A stretch of 34,720 bases of DNA from positions 1-34,720 of the forward strand of contig JADLFD010000175.1 in assembly GCA_020845805.1 (NCBI GenBank), given 5' to 3'. Position 1 is the stretch's first letter. Every line of letters starts with the position of its first letter. This DNA is from Verrucomicrobiales bacterium. Its GTDB lineage: Bacteria > Verrucomicrobiota > Verrucomicrobiia > Limisphaerales > CAIMTB01. Under the pieces are notes generated by a model. That model was not told the origin of the DNA and did not search any database. It saw only the letters and a program-made list of their open reading frames with translations. A program made the position numbers and the translations under genes. This document shows positions 16,987 through 25,419 of the stretch, piece by piece.

Positions 16987-18840
16987 TCACGGAGCCTTCG
17001 CGACGACGCGTTCGAGCAGTTCGTTCATGCGACGCAGCAGGACCTGCGGTTCGTCCAGCACGCCCGCACTCAGTCGCGCGCTGTCGAAGAGGTGCTCCGC
17101 CACCGTGGCGGCCAGCACGGCATCAGTCCGGCGCAGGCGATCCAGCCCCACCACGACGGTGTGCCCCGGGTTGAGCTCGAGATCCAGCTTGCCCGGTTCC
17201 GCCTCAGGCCCGTCCTCCCGTTTCATGGCCTTCATGAGCCGGCGCATGGAGGAGGTCACCATCTCGTCGCTGTCGATCACCACCGCCGGGCTGCCCACCA
17301 GCCGCTGGGAGGCGCGAACCTGGTTCACGCGGGCGCCGAGGGTCTCCTTCACGAACGCCGCCAAATCACGCGCCGCGTCGTCGCTCAGTGCCCCTTCGGC
17401 GGCTCGCTCGATCTTCAGATCGGCTTTCTCCGCGGGCTTCAATGGCTTGCCGTCGAATTCCCGCAGGTGCTCAAAGACAAACTCGTCCACCGGCTCGAAG
17501 GAGAAGAGCACTTCGTAACCCAGCTCGCGCGGGCCTTCCAGGTACGGACTCGCCGCCGCCGCCGCCCGGTGAGCCGCATGAATGTGGTAGATCTCCTTCT
17601 GCCCCTCCTTCATGCGCTTCACGTACTCCGCCAGGGTCGTGGTCTGGCCGGCCGCCGTGAAGGTGGACTCAAAGCGCAGCAGCTTGGACAGCGCCTCGCG
17701 ATGCTCGTAGTCCGTGATCGTGCCTTCCTTGAGAAACCGGCTGTGCGTGGCGTAGATCTTCTCGTACACCGCCGCGTCCTTCTCGCTGAGCTCCGCCAGG
17801 AACTTCAGGAACCGTCCGGTCAGCACGCGGTTCAGTTTCCCGAGCAACGCGCTGTCCTGCATCGTCTCCCGCGAGATGTTCAGCGGCAGATCCTCGGAAT
17901 CCACCACGCCCTTCAAGAAGCGCAGCCAGTCCGGAAACAGGCCCTTGGCCTTGGACTGGATGAGCACCTTGCGGCAATGGAGGTTCACCTCCGACTCCGA
18001 CTTCCCCAGCCCCATGTTCTCCAGATTACGCGCCGGAACGAACAGGAGCGCCTGGATCGCCAGCGGGGCGTCGGCGTTGAAATGCAACCGCGCCAACGGA
18101 GGTTCCGGGTCGTGCCCGATGAACTCGTAGAACTCCTTGTACTCCTCCTCCTTGATCTCCGACTTCGACCGCGCCCACAGGGCCTGAACGGTGTTCAGAA
18201 CCTTGTCGCTCACCTTGATGGGGAAGGGGACGAACGAGGAATACCGCTTGAGGGTCTGCTCCAGCTGCCAGTTCTCCGCGAACTCCTTCGCGTCGTCCTT
18301 CAGGTGCAGCACAATCCGCGTCCCGCGCGGCAACGCCTCCCCGGGCTCGATGTCGTAGCCACCGGCTCCGTCGGAAACCCAGTGCCACCCCTCGCCGTCT
18401 GGTTGGTGCGAACGGGTGAACACCTCCACCTGGGTCGCGACCATGAAGGCGGAATAGAATCCCACGCCAAACTGGCCGATGAGATTCACCGCAGGCTTCT
18501 CCTTGGCCTCCGCCAACTTCTGCAGAAAAGCCTTGGACCCGGAGTGCGCGATGGTGCCGAGGTTCTCGACCAACTCGTCCCGCGTCATCCCGATGCCCGT
18601 GTCCGTCAAGGTCAGGGTCCCCGCCGCGCTGTCCGCCACGACGGTGATCTCCAACGGGAGCTCAGGCTGGTGCAGCGTCTGACCCGAGGTCTGCAGGAAG
18701 CGCAGCTTTTCCAGCGCGTCCGCCGCGTTGGAGACCAACTCCCGCAGGAAGATCTCGCGCTCGGTGTAGAGCGAGTGAATGACGATATCCAGCACACGCT
18801 GGATCTCGGCCTGAAATGTATGGTGTTCCTTCTGACTCAT
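16987..18840 (-). CDS. htpG: Molecular chaperone HtpG (bacterial Hsp90)
   Basis: A 617-residue, full-length ATP-dependent Hsp90 chaperone, cytoplasmic. The N-terminal GHKL ATPase domain shows 'ELVSNAADALEKLR' (catalytic Glu and Asn), 'DTGIGMTRDEL', 'GTIAHSGSKAF' and 'IGQFGVGFYSAFM'. The middle domain contains 'NISRETMQ', with the conserved arginine that contacts ATP phosphate. The C-terminal dimerisation region is present, and there is no MEEVD tail, as in other bacterial forms. The gene lies 36 bases after the secreted amidotransferase-like gene on the same strand and could share its transcript, but a heat-shock promoter of its own would be expected; no CIRCE-type repeat is seen in the short gap. 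A hairpin follows the stop. Confidence 0.97.
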   Translation of the reverse strand: MSQKEHHTFQAEIQRVLDIVIHSLYTEREIFLRELVSNAADALEKLRFLQTSGQTLHQPELPLEITVVADSAAGTLTLTDTGIGMTRDELVENLGTIAHSGSKAFLQKLAEAKEKPAVNLIGQFGVGFYSAFMVATQVEVFTRSHQPDGEGWHWVSDGAGGYDIEPGEALPRGTRIVLHLKDDAKEFAENWQLEQTLKRYSSFVPFPIKVSDKVLNTVQALWARSKSEIKEEEYKEFYEFIGHDPEPPLARLHFNADAPLAIQALLFVPARNLENMGLGKSESEVNLHCRKVLIQSKAKGLFPDWLRFLKGVVDSEDLPLNISRETMQDSALLGKLNRVLTGRFLKFLAELSEKDAAVYEKIYATHSRFLKEGTITDYEHREALSKLLRFESTFTAAGQTTTLAEYVKRMKEGQKEIYHIHAAHRAAAAASPYLEGPRELGYEVLFSFEPVDEFVFEHLREFDGKPLKPAEKADLKIERAAEGALSDDAARDLAAFVKETLGARVNQVRASQRLVGSPAVVIDSDEMVTSSMRRLMKAMKREDGPEAEPGKLDLELNPGHTVVVGLDRLRRTDAVLAATVAEHLFDSARLSAGVLDEPQVLLRRMNELLERVVAKAP

Positions 18841-18876
18841 ACGCGTGGATGGAAGTAGAAAAAGTTCGGCCCGCGG

Positions 18877-20109
18877 TCAAGGGGCGGTCAGTGAATGCCG
18901 GGCCAGCCTGAGGAAGTTCACCATCAGTTGGCGCGAGGTCTCCGGCGTTCCCGCCATCTCGATGTGGAATTGGGCCGCATACACCAGGTGCCCGCGCTTC
19001 CGCAGACACTGGATCCGCGTGAGCGCCCCCTCGCCACCGCCCGCCACCACATCCCACCCGTCGGGCGCGTAATTCAGCTGGCCACAGTGACTCTGCATGA
19101 CCTGGAAGCTCGGCGGCATGCCCTCAAACAGGGGCTCGGTGGCGGCGGTGACAATGGCCTTCGGACCCTTCTCGAAAGTGCACTGCGCATAGTCCCCGCA
19201 TGCCAGCCGCCCCTGGCCGGTGTGCCCAATGTGCCCGTAGATCGGCGTCCGCGGACGGTCCTCGTCCCGGCAGTGCGGGCAATCCCACGCCCGGGCCGTG
19301 CCCGAATCGGCGATGATCGCCAGGGCCTGCGCGCCACCGCACGAGGCCCACATGGGCACGGTCGGCGCCGCCAAAATACGTTCCACCCCGCGCCAATGGC
19401 TGCGATCCACCTGGCACCAATCCTTGAATGTCCCGGAGAGAAACACGGCCAGTGGCGCCGGCTCGGCTTTCAGGAATCCAGGCTCCAGATCCGCCACCCA
19501 GATCTGCTGCGCCCCCGCGTTCTCATAACCCGGGCACGAGCGCACCAGCGGAATGAACTCCTGACCGTGACCCGGCAGCTTCGGGTCCTCGGTCGAGTTC
19601 ACCACCAAAACCCACGGCGCCAGGCGCACATTCGCGTCCGGACGCTCGAGAATCTCCAGGGATTGCACCACCGGCCGCTGGTCTCGGATCGAGGCCACCA
19701 CCAACCGCAGGCCACTCGCGCGAACCGGGAATCCGAGGCGGAAGATGCGCACCCGCCGCCGCTCGTTCCGGACCCGGGTCTCGGGCAGCGTCCGCCAGGT
19801 CTTGCCGTCCGTGGTGACCTGCCACTCGTAGTCCAGGGGAGCGTTGCGAAGGATCAGTGGATCGTCGCCCAGCGTCTGCACCAAGCCCCCGATCGAGCGC
19901 GCCTCGGGGAATCGCTGTTCCCATACCCAGGGCGCCACGGTCTTCCCGCCGTCCCAAGCCACCGCACCCACCACCGGCCTGACCTGGCTCAGCGGCACGC
20001 CCGAGGGAATGGGCGTGGCGGCCGCCAGCGCCCGAGCCCCCGGTGACCCGAGGGAGGAAACTAAAAGCGCAGCTCCGGCGAGGAGGGCGCTGAGACGACG
20101 TGGAATCAT
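18877..20109 (-). CDS. Secreted class I glutamine amidotransferase-like protein with N-terminal beta-sandwich
   Basis: Read from ATG 20109 (410 residues), which places a signal peptide at 1-30 ('LSALLAGAALLVSSLGSPGA'); the 27 extra track residues lie in the gap to the next gene. Residues ~50-160 resemble an F5/8-type carbohydrate-binding beta-sandwich ('YEWQVTTDGKTWRTLPET'). The C-terminal half has an amidotransferase-like triad: C257 in 'WASCGGAQALA' and H382/E384 in 'AQFHIEMAG' (compare HPE). An insert carries 'CPHC' and further Cys/His residues ('HIGHTG', 'CGDYAQC'), possibly a metal site. No synthetase partner is adjacent and the protein is exported, so ordinary ammonia transfer is unlikely; hydrolysis of an extracellular substrate is a guess. 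Downstream of a ThuA-like gene of related fold. Confidence 0.7.
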   Translation of the reverse strand: MIPRRLSALLAGAALLVSSLGSPGARALAAATPIPSGVPLSQVRPVVGAVAWDGGKTVAPWVWEQRFPEARSIGGLVQTLGDDPLILRNAPLDYEWQVTTDGKTWRTLPETRVRNERRRVRIFRLGFPVRASGLRLVVASIRDQRPVVQSLEILERPDANVRLAPWVLVVNSTEDPKLPGHGQEFIPLVRSCPGYENAGAQQIWVADLEPGFLKAEPAPLAVFLSGTFKDWCQVDRSHWRGVERILAAPTVPMWASCGGAQALAIIADSGTARAWDCPHCRDEDRPRTPIYGHIGHTGQGRLACGDYAQCTFEKGPKAIVTAATEPLFEGMPPSFQVMQSHCGQLNYAPDGWDVVAGGGEGALTRIQCLRKRGHLVYAAQFHIEMAGTPETSRQLMVNFLRLARHSLTAP

Positions 20110-20199
20110 GAATGACGAATGGAACGGAGGGAACAGATCATCTCCGTCGCACGCCCACTCCGGGGGCACGCGGCGGAAGCGGAAACCCAATCATCGGTC

Positions 20200-21189
20200 T
20201 TACCGCATCATGTGGTCGGCCACTTTCACGCCCTTCTTATAGGAGCCAAACCCGAACATGGACGGCTTGAACTCGCCGATGGGCGTCGCATCCGCGTTGT
20301 CCGGCACCTTCTGCCCGGTAAGATCGTACGCGGCGTTGATGAACAGACGACGCAGATCCTCACTGGCCAGGTCCGCCGCCGCCCCAATCGTGGTGCAGAG
20401 AATCCGCGAGGTCTTCCCCGAGGGCGCCCGGTAGTCGCGCAGCCAGACCAGCGGCATCAGCGCCTTCTTCAGTTGCGGCGGGTCCGTCGGGTTCATCCCG
20501 GTGAGCGTCAGCCCCTGCATCAGCACGATCGCGTCCGCCGGAAAATCGGCGTTCACCCCGTACACGTCCGAAGGACCAAACACGTCGCGCACGCCCTTCA
20601 GGATCGGATGATCCCGGTGCCGGCCCTCCACCAGGCCACGCGTCGCTTCCTTGCCATGATCCCCGTGATGAAAGGTCCAGGTCTCTCCCACTGTCAGGCC
20701 ACCGAACCCGCCGCGGGCATCGGCCCCCTTGTAGTCCCAGGAATACTTGGCATAGGGACTCGTCTTGTTCCGGGAGTAGGCAAACGCATGCGTGGCGGTG
20801 CGCACCACCATCATCGGCTTCCCGGCATCGAGGTAGTCCACGAAGTGCTTCATGTCCGCGTCGGGCAATTCGCGGAACCGGAGCTGATTGATGACCAGGT
20901 CCGCCCCGCCGAGCAGGTGCATGCCGGGGATGTTGGTCTGGTTGTTGGGGTTGATCGTCGTGTCGGCCTCCTGGCTGAACAGCACGGTGCACTTGAACCC
21001 GTGCCGCTGGCTCAGGATCTTCCCCATCTGAGGCAGGCTTTCCTCGGAACGATATTCCTCATCGCCGCTCAGCATCACGATGTGCTTGCCGTTGGCCCGG
21101 CCCGCGGGCGGTTCATAGGTGACCCAAGCTTGGGCGTGAACCGCCAGCGTGGCCGCCAGGCAGGCAAAGGCGCAGACCAGTGATCTCAT
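20200..21189 (-). CDS. Secreted ThuA-like domain protein
   Basis: A 329-residue protein with a signal peptide (1-20, 'LVCAFACLAATLAVHAQA') and a ThuA-like fold. Visible family marks: 'HIVMLSGDEEYRSEESLPQM' near the N-terminus, 'GADLVINQLRFRELPD', 'MMVVRTATHAFAY' and 'HHGDHGKEATRGLVEGRHRDHPILKGV'. ThuA-like proteins (class I glutamine amidotransferase-like fold) are frequent in Planctomycetes and Verrucomicrobia. They are annotated from trehalose utilisation, but the activity of the secreted forms is mostly unknown. It starts 58 bases after the cimA stop and is followed after 90 bases by another secreted protein of related fold, on the same strand. Joint processing of extracellular sugar compounds is plausible but unproven. 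Confidence 0.82.
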   Translation of the reverse strand: MRSLVCAFACLAATLAVHAQAWVTYEPPAGRANGKHIVMLSGDEEYRSEESLPQMGKILSQRHGFKCTVLFSQEADTTINPNNQTNIPGMHLLGGADLVINQLRFRELPDADMKHFVDYLDAGKPMMVVRTATHAFAYSRNKTSPYAKYSWDYKGADARGGFGGLTVGETWTFHHGDHGKEATRGLVEGRHRDHPILKGVRDVFGPSDVYGVNADFPADAIVLMQGLTLTGMNPTDPPQLKKALMPLVWLRDYRAPSGKTSRILCTTIGAAADLASEDLRRLFINAAYDLTGQKVPDNADATPIGEFKPSMFGFGSYKKGVKVADHMMR

Positions 21190-21247
21190 GGCGCAAGTCT
21201 AGGGGTGCAGCCCCTCGCCGGGCCACACCATTTCCAAGGTCAAAAAC

Positions 21248-22816
21248 TCAGTGCTTCCCCACCAGCGCGTACTCCATGGAGTCGACCAGCGCCTGGAGGC
21301 TCGCCGAAATGATGTTCTCGGAAACCCCGACGGTCCCCCATTCCGCCGTGCCATCAGTGCTGGTGATCAACACGCGGGTCCGCGCCGCCGTGCCGGCCAC
21401 GCCGTCCAGGATCCGCACCTTGTAGTCGGTCAGCGTGACCTTCCGGATGCGCGGGAAGGAACGTCCCAAGGCTCGGCGCAACGCCCCGTCGAGCGCGTTC
21501 ACCGGCCCGTCCCCCTCCGCCACCTCATGATGCACGGTGTCTCCGACCCGGACTTTCACCGTGGCTTCGCACACGGTCTCCGGACCGTTCGAACGCATCG
21601 AAACGTGGTACGAATCCACGGTGAACAGCAGTTCCGGATTCCGATCCAACACGCCGCGGATCAGCAATGCCAGGGAGGCCTCCGCCGCCTCATACTCGAA
21701 CCCGCGCGCTTCCAGTTCCTTCACCTTCGAGGTGATGGCGCGCGTCTCGTCCGCATCCGACCCCAGCTTGAAACCGAGTTCCGCCGCCTTCATCAGGATG
21801 TTGGTGCGCCCGGACATGTCGCTGACCAGCACGCGGCGAAAGTTGCCCACCGATTCCGGGGTGATGTGCTCGTAACTGCGCGCCACGCGGTCGATGGCGT
21901 GCACATGCATGCCGCCCTTGTGCGCAAACGCGGTCTGCCCAACCCACGGCTGCCGCGGGTCGTGACGCACGTTGGCGATCTCGTCGATGAACTCCGACAG
22001 TTCCTTCAGCTTGGGCAGCGACTTCGCCGGCACCCCGGTCAACCCCATCTTGAACTCCAGCGTGGGCATGATGCTGGTCAGGTTGCAGTTCCCCGTCCGC
22101 TCGCCATACCCGTTCATCGTCCCCTGGACCTGCGAGGCGCCCGCATCCACCGCCGCGATCGCGTTGGCCACGCCAAATCCACAGTCGTTGTGCGTGTGAA
22201 TACCCAGGCGGCAGGTGAGCTTGCCCTTCGCCATGGCCGTGATGCGCGCGATCTCGGACGGAAGCCGGCCACCGTTCGTATCACAAAGGACGATGCATTC
22301 GGCCCCCGCACGCTCCGCCGCCTGCCAGGTGGCCAGCGCGTACTCCGGCTCGTCCTCGTAGCCGTCGAAACTGTGTTCCGCGTCGTACATCACCACCTTG
22401 CCGTGGTCGCGCAGGAACTTGATGGTGTCCGCGATCATCGCAAGGTTCTCGTCGGGCTTGGCACGGAGCACCTCGGTGACGTGCAACAACCAGGTCTTCC
22501 CCACGATGGTCACCACCGGCGTCTCCGCCTCCAGCACCTGACGCATCAACGGATCGTTCTCGACCGCCATCCCCTTGCGCCGCGTCATGCTGAACGCCGC
22601 CACCCGCGCTGACTTCCAGCGCTTCCGCGCGGCCCGCTGGAAGAACTCCATGTCCTTCGGATTCGACCCCGGCCAACCGCCTTCGATGTAGTGAACGCCA
22701 AACTGATCCAAGCGCTCGGCAATGCGCAGCTTGTCCATCAGCGAGAAGTTGATGCCTTCCGCCTGGGCGCCGTCGCGCAGCGTGGTGTCGTAGATCTCCA
22801 CTCGGTTCTTTTTCAT
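21248..22816 (-). CDS. cimA: (R)-citramalate synthase
   Basis: Condenses acetyl-CoA and pyruvate to citramalate, giving a threonine-independent route to 2-oxobutanoate for isoleucine; cytoplasmic. The 522-residue protein has the HMGL/LeuA TIM barrel: 'YDTTLRDGAQAEGINFS' (9-25, Arg-Asp catalytic pair), 'YIEGGWPGSNPKD' (43-55, typical of CimA rather than LeuA), 'HTHND' metal site (207-211) and 'GYGERTGN' (236-243). The C-terminal LeuA-type allosteric domain runs from about residue 400 to the end, so feedback by isoleucine is likely. A strong hairpin lies about 35 bases upstream; whether it belongs to the gene before it or attenuates cimA is open. Confidence 0.95.
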   Translation of the reverse strand: MKKNRVEIYDTTLRDGAQAEGINFSLMDKLRIAERLDQFGVHYIEGGWPGSNPKDMEFFQRAARKRWKSARVAAFSMTRRKGMAVENDPLMRQVLEAETPVVTIVGKTWLLHVTEVLRAKPDENLAMIADTIKFLRDHGKVVMYDAEHSFDGYEDEPEYALATWQAAERAGAECIVLCDTNGGRLPSEIARITAMAKGKLTCRLGIHTHNDCGFGVANAIAAVDAGASQVQGTMNGYGERTGNCNLTSIMPTLEFKMGLTGVPAKSLPKLKELSEFIDEIANVRHDPRQPWVGQTAFAHKGGMHVHAIDRVARSYEHITPESVGNFRRVLVSDMSGRTNILMKAAELGFKLGSDADETRAITSKVKELEARGFEYEAAEASLALLIRGVLDRNPELLFTVDSYHVSMRSNGPETVCEATVKVRVGDTVHHEVAEGDGPVNALDGALRRALGRSFPRIRKVTLTDYKVRILDGVAGTAARTRVLITSTDGTAEWGTVGVSENIISASLQALVDSMEYALVGKH

Positions 22817-22851
22817 GGCGTCCGTCTCTCGTGTCCTGCCCCCGAAAGCGC

Positions 22852-22884
22852 GAAACCCCGTTCCGGATCGCGGAACGGGGTTTC
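22852..22884 (-). terminator. Strong hairpin upstream of cimA
   Basis: A perfect 13-bp stem, gaaaccccgttcc / ggaacggggtttc, with a seven-base loop. On the minus strand it begins 16 bases after the TGA of a small ORF (22901) and ends 35 bases before the cimA ATG. It has the look of a terminator for something transcribed leftwards. No T-run follows on the minus strand. It could also be an attenuator in the cimA leader. Confidence 0.6.
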
Positions 22885-23301
22885 AGCGGGGGAAACTCGT
22901 TCAGCGACCTCGTGGGCGAGGAATAATCGCGATCCCGCCGAGGCCGATCCCAAGGCTCACCCCACCGGATCGCCCGCCGATCCGCGGCTCCATCCCCCAG
23001 CCAAGGTTGGTGAGCACCTGCATGGCCGCCATCAATGCCAGATCCGCCCCTCCCACCTCAAGCCCCCAGTTGACGCCCTGATTCCCTGGCGCGCATGACA
23101 GATTGCCCCGCCTGTGCGCGTCTTCGCCACAAATCCATGTCGCGGACCGCCGCGTCCGGTACGGTGCCACCAGGCAAGCAAGGCCACGAACGCACCGTGC
23201 CGGCTCCGCTCGCCAAGGGAGTCCGGCCCCGGGACCCCGGTCGCCACGTCCCTTCGCGGTCCCACGCGGTGGCCACTGGTGCCATTCACGCTCCTGCCGC
23301 C
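22885..23301. other. Cimilar-gap region between cimA hairpin and nitroreductase
   Basis: About 400 bases between divergent cimA and nitroreductase genes. Apart from the doubtful small ORF on the minus strand and the start of an open frame on the plus strand (ATG 23095), I see no repeat, tRNA or clear promoter. Confidence 0.4.
22901..23170 (-). CDS. Possible small Gly-rich protein upstream of cimA (start uncertain)
   Basis: A weakly supported ORF. Its last ~65 residues look protein-like: 'GVNWGLEVGGADLALMAAM', then a Gly-rich hydrophobic stretch and a basic end 'IIPRPRGR'. A strong terminator-like hairpin follows its stop within 16 bases. No good ATG is available near the plausible N-terminus. 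GTG 23170 is the nearest reasonable in-frame start, and the track's 23311 overlaps the nitroreductase start. It resembles no family known to me. It may instead be leader RNA for cimA. Confidence 0.25.
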   Translation of the reverse strand: MAPYRTRRSATWICGEDAHRRGNLSCAPGNQGVNWGLEVGGADLALMAAMQVLTNLGWGMEPRIGGRSGGVSLGIGLGGIAIIPRPRGR

Positions 23302-24354
23302 ATGAACCCACACCTCGCCGCCTGGGCCATCGAGCCGGACCAGTTTCCCGCCGACGGGTTCGCCTCGGACCGCCTGGAGTTTCTGCTCCACTACGCCATC
23401 CTCGCCCCGTCCCCCCACAACACGCAGCCCTGGCTGTTTCGCGTGAATGTCAGTGACGTGGAACTCTTCGCCGACCGCCGTCGACAGCTTCCCGTCACGG
23501 ATCCGCTGGGTCGCGAGCTCACCCTCAGCTGTGGCGCCGCACTCTTCAACCTCCGGGTCGCCGCGGAATACTTCGCTCAGGCCTACACCTACGAAGTCCT
23601 CCCTGACCCGCGCACACCCCAGCTCCTCGCCCGACTCACCCTGGGAGGGACCGCCGAAACCAGCGCCGATGACATCGTCATGTTCGGCGCCCTGATCGAA
23701 CGCCGCACCAACCGCGAGCCGTTTGACCCGGAACCCGTCCCCATCGAAGTGCTCGACCTCATCGCCGCTGCCGCCGCCCGTGAAGGCGCCTGGGTGGAGG
23801 TGATCGCCGATGACGACCGCCGTGCCGCTGCCGCCGCCCTCGTCGCCCAGGCCGATCGTGTGCAATGGGCCAATCGCGATTTTCGCAGCGAACTCGCCCG
23901 CTGGATCCGCACCGACGCCGAACGCCAGGCCGACGGCATCCCCACTCGTGAAATGGGCGTCAGCGATTGGATGGCCTTCGCCGGACCCGCCCTCGTCCGC
24001 ACGTTCAACCGCGGCAATAACCAGGCCGCGCGCGACGCCGATATCGCTACACACTCTCCCGCCTTGGTGGTGCTGGGTACCGACACCGATGACCCCGCCG
24101 CCTGGGTGAATGCGGGCCAGGCCCTGGAGTCCGTCCTGTTGCACCTCCAGGCTGAGGGAATTGCTGCGTCGTACCTGAATCAACCCGTCGAGATCACCGA
24201 AACGCGCCGCGAGCTCACCGATCTCATCGGACGTGCCGGCTATCCCCAGGCCCTGATGCGCATCGGCCGCGGCCAATCCGTTCCGCCCACGCCCCGACGC
24301 TCCTTGCGCGGCGTGCTGCTCGCCCAGGACCACTCCAAGGATCCGCCGCACTGA
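23302..24354 (+). CDS. Acg-type nitroreductase family protein
   Basis: A 350-residue FMN-dependent nitroreductase-like protein, closest in appearance to the Acg group (Mycobacterium Rv2032-like), in which two nitroreductase halves are fused in one chain. Seen: 'HYAILAPSPHNTQPWLFRV' near the N-terminus (family flavin-site motif 'SxHNxQPW'), 'ERRTNREPFDP' (about 130-145) and the second half 'NAGQALESVLLHLQAEGIAASYLNQPVE'. The physiological substrate of this group is not established; some members are thought to sequester FMN. ATG 23302 is preferred because the family motif starts ~35 residues later and the upstream 69 residues of the track ORF look unlike protein. It is the only plus-strand gene in the right half of the window. 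Confidence 0.85.
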   Translation: MNPHLAAWAIEPDQFPADGFASDRLEFLLHYAILAPSPHNTQPWLFRVNVSDVELFADRRRQLPVTDPLGRELTLSCGAALFNLRVAAEYFAQAYTYEVLPDPRTPQLLARLTLGGTAETSADDIVMFGALIERRTNREPFDPEPVPIEVLDLIAAAAAREGAWVEVIADDDRRAAAAALVAQADRVQWANRDFRSELARWIRTDAERQADGIPTREMGVSDWMAFAGPALVRTFNRGNNQAARDADIATHSPALVVLGTDTDDPAAWVNAGQALESVLLHLQAEGIAASYLNQPVEITETRRELTDLIGRAGYPQALMRIGRGQSVPPTPRRSLRGVLLAQDHSKDPPH

Positions 24355-24485
24355 GCCGACGCTTCGGGCGTGACACCACGCGACGCCGAACATCACGTCG
24401 TCCGTCCGGACAAAAGCCTCGGCCCGTCGATCGCGATCTGCTCCGCGCATTGGTGCGAGACCGAACCGCGGGATGGCCCACGCCT

Positions 24486-25394
24486 TCATCCAGTCGTTGG
24501 CGTGCGTGTCGCAATCCACCACCGGTGACCCTCCGGATCGCGGATCCCATACTCACGCTGCCCATACGGACGATCCTCCGGCTCGCTCTCCGGGTGACCG
24601 CCCTGCTGCCGCGCATGCGCATGGTGGGCGTCCACGTCATCCACATAGACCACCAATCCCGAACTCGACGACGAGCACGCCAAAGGTGAGGCCAAGCCAT
24701 GCTCGGGACTGACGCCGTGCAACCAAATCACCATCTCGCCCGCCCGCACTTCCCCATGCACCACCCGACCCGACGGATCCCGATGCAGCCCGCCAGACTG
24801 AAAACCCAGGGTGCCGACCAGGAACGCGTGTTCCGCTTCAATGTCCCGGCATACCAGGATCGGAATCAGCCTCTCGAGCCGTGCCATGCGTCGCCTCGCT
24901 CTCATCCACTTCCAAACCACTCCGTCCTCAGCGTGCCGCACCTCGCCGAGGCACACAAATCCCAGCTTCTGCAGAATCCGCACCGAGGCTCCACCCGCCG
25001 GCAGGGTGTGCGCGATGCATTCCAAAGTGGCATCCTCCGCCTCCGCCAGTTCGACGAGCTTCCTCGCCATCCACGTGGCCAGCCCACGTCCCTCATGCCC
25101 GGGAAACGTGAAGTACGCGATTTCCACTTCTCCCTGGGCCGCGGGTCCCGCGAATCCGCAGGCGCCCACGCAGGCCGCGCCTTCGTAAGCCAGGTAGCCA
25201 ATCCACGGCGGCTGGAATCCACGACGCTCGTACAGGGATTGCGTCGCGCGCACCGTGTCCTGCAGCAGGACATGTCCAGCCTCAACCTCCGAATCCAGGT
25301 GCGCCTCGGTGCGGCCAATGGCCTCCAGCCTCAATGCCCCACCCGCCGTCAGTCCGTTCGGGTGGGGTCCTGGATCGGACGCCGCGACGCTCAT
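24486..25394 (-). CDS. GNAT acetyltransferase fused to a VOC (glyoxalase-like) domain
   Basis: A single 302-residue ORF with two domains. Residues ~35-165 form a GNAT N-acetyltransferase: 'IAYFTFPGHEGRGLATWMARKL' (the acetyl-CoA loop, variant G-x-x-x-G-x-A) followed by 'AGGASVRILQKLGFVCLGEV'. Residues ~172-300 form a VOC domain: 'LIPILVCRDIEAEHAFLVGTLGF', 'VYVDDVDAHHAHARQQGG' and 'YGIRDPEGHRWWIATR'. The junction 'RARRRMARLERLIPIL' contains an internal Met that could be an old separate start. GNAT and VOC domains occur together in resistance-type proteins, but this substrate is unknown. It lies 25 bases after the SGNH-like gene on the same strand, so it may be the last gene of that operon. Confidence 0.82.
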   Translation of the reverse strand: MSVAASDPGPHPNGLTAGGALRLEAIGRTEAHLDSEVEAGHVLLQDTVRATQSLYERRGFQPPWIGYLAYEGAACVGACGFAGPAAQGEVEIAYFTFPGHEGRGLATWMARKLVELAEAEDATLECIAHTLPAGGASVRILQKLGFVCLGEVRHAEDGVVWKWMRARRRMARLERLIPILVCRDIEAEHAFLVGTLGFQSGGLHRDPSGRVVHGEVRAGEMVIWLHGVSPEHGLASPLACSSSSSGLVVYVDDVDAHHAHARQQGGHPESEPEDRPYGQREYGIRDPEGHRWWIATRTPTTG

Positions 25395-25419
25395 GGTCAG
25401 AACTCCAGGGCCTGCTTAT

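Noticed and set aside
16585-18858. Plus-strand ORF of 757 residues
   Set aside because: Antisense of htpG, which is unmistakable on the other strand.
21251-22612. Plus-strand ORF of 453 residues
   Set aside because: Antisense of cimA; His/Arg/Val-rich shadow.
23032-24522. Minus-strand ORF of 496 residues
   Set aside because: Antisense of the nitroreductase gene; Gly/Asp/Val-rich shadow without motifs.
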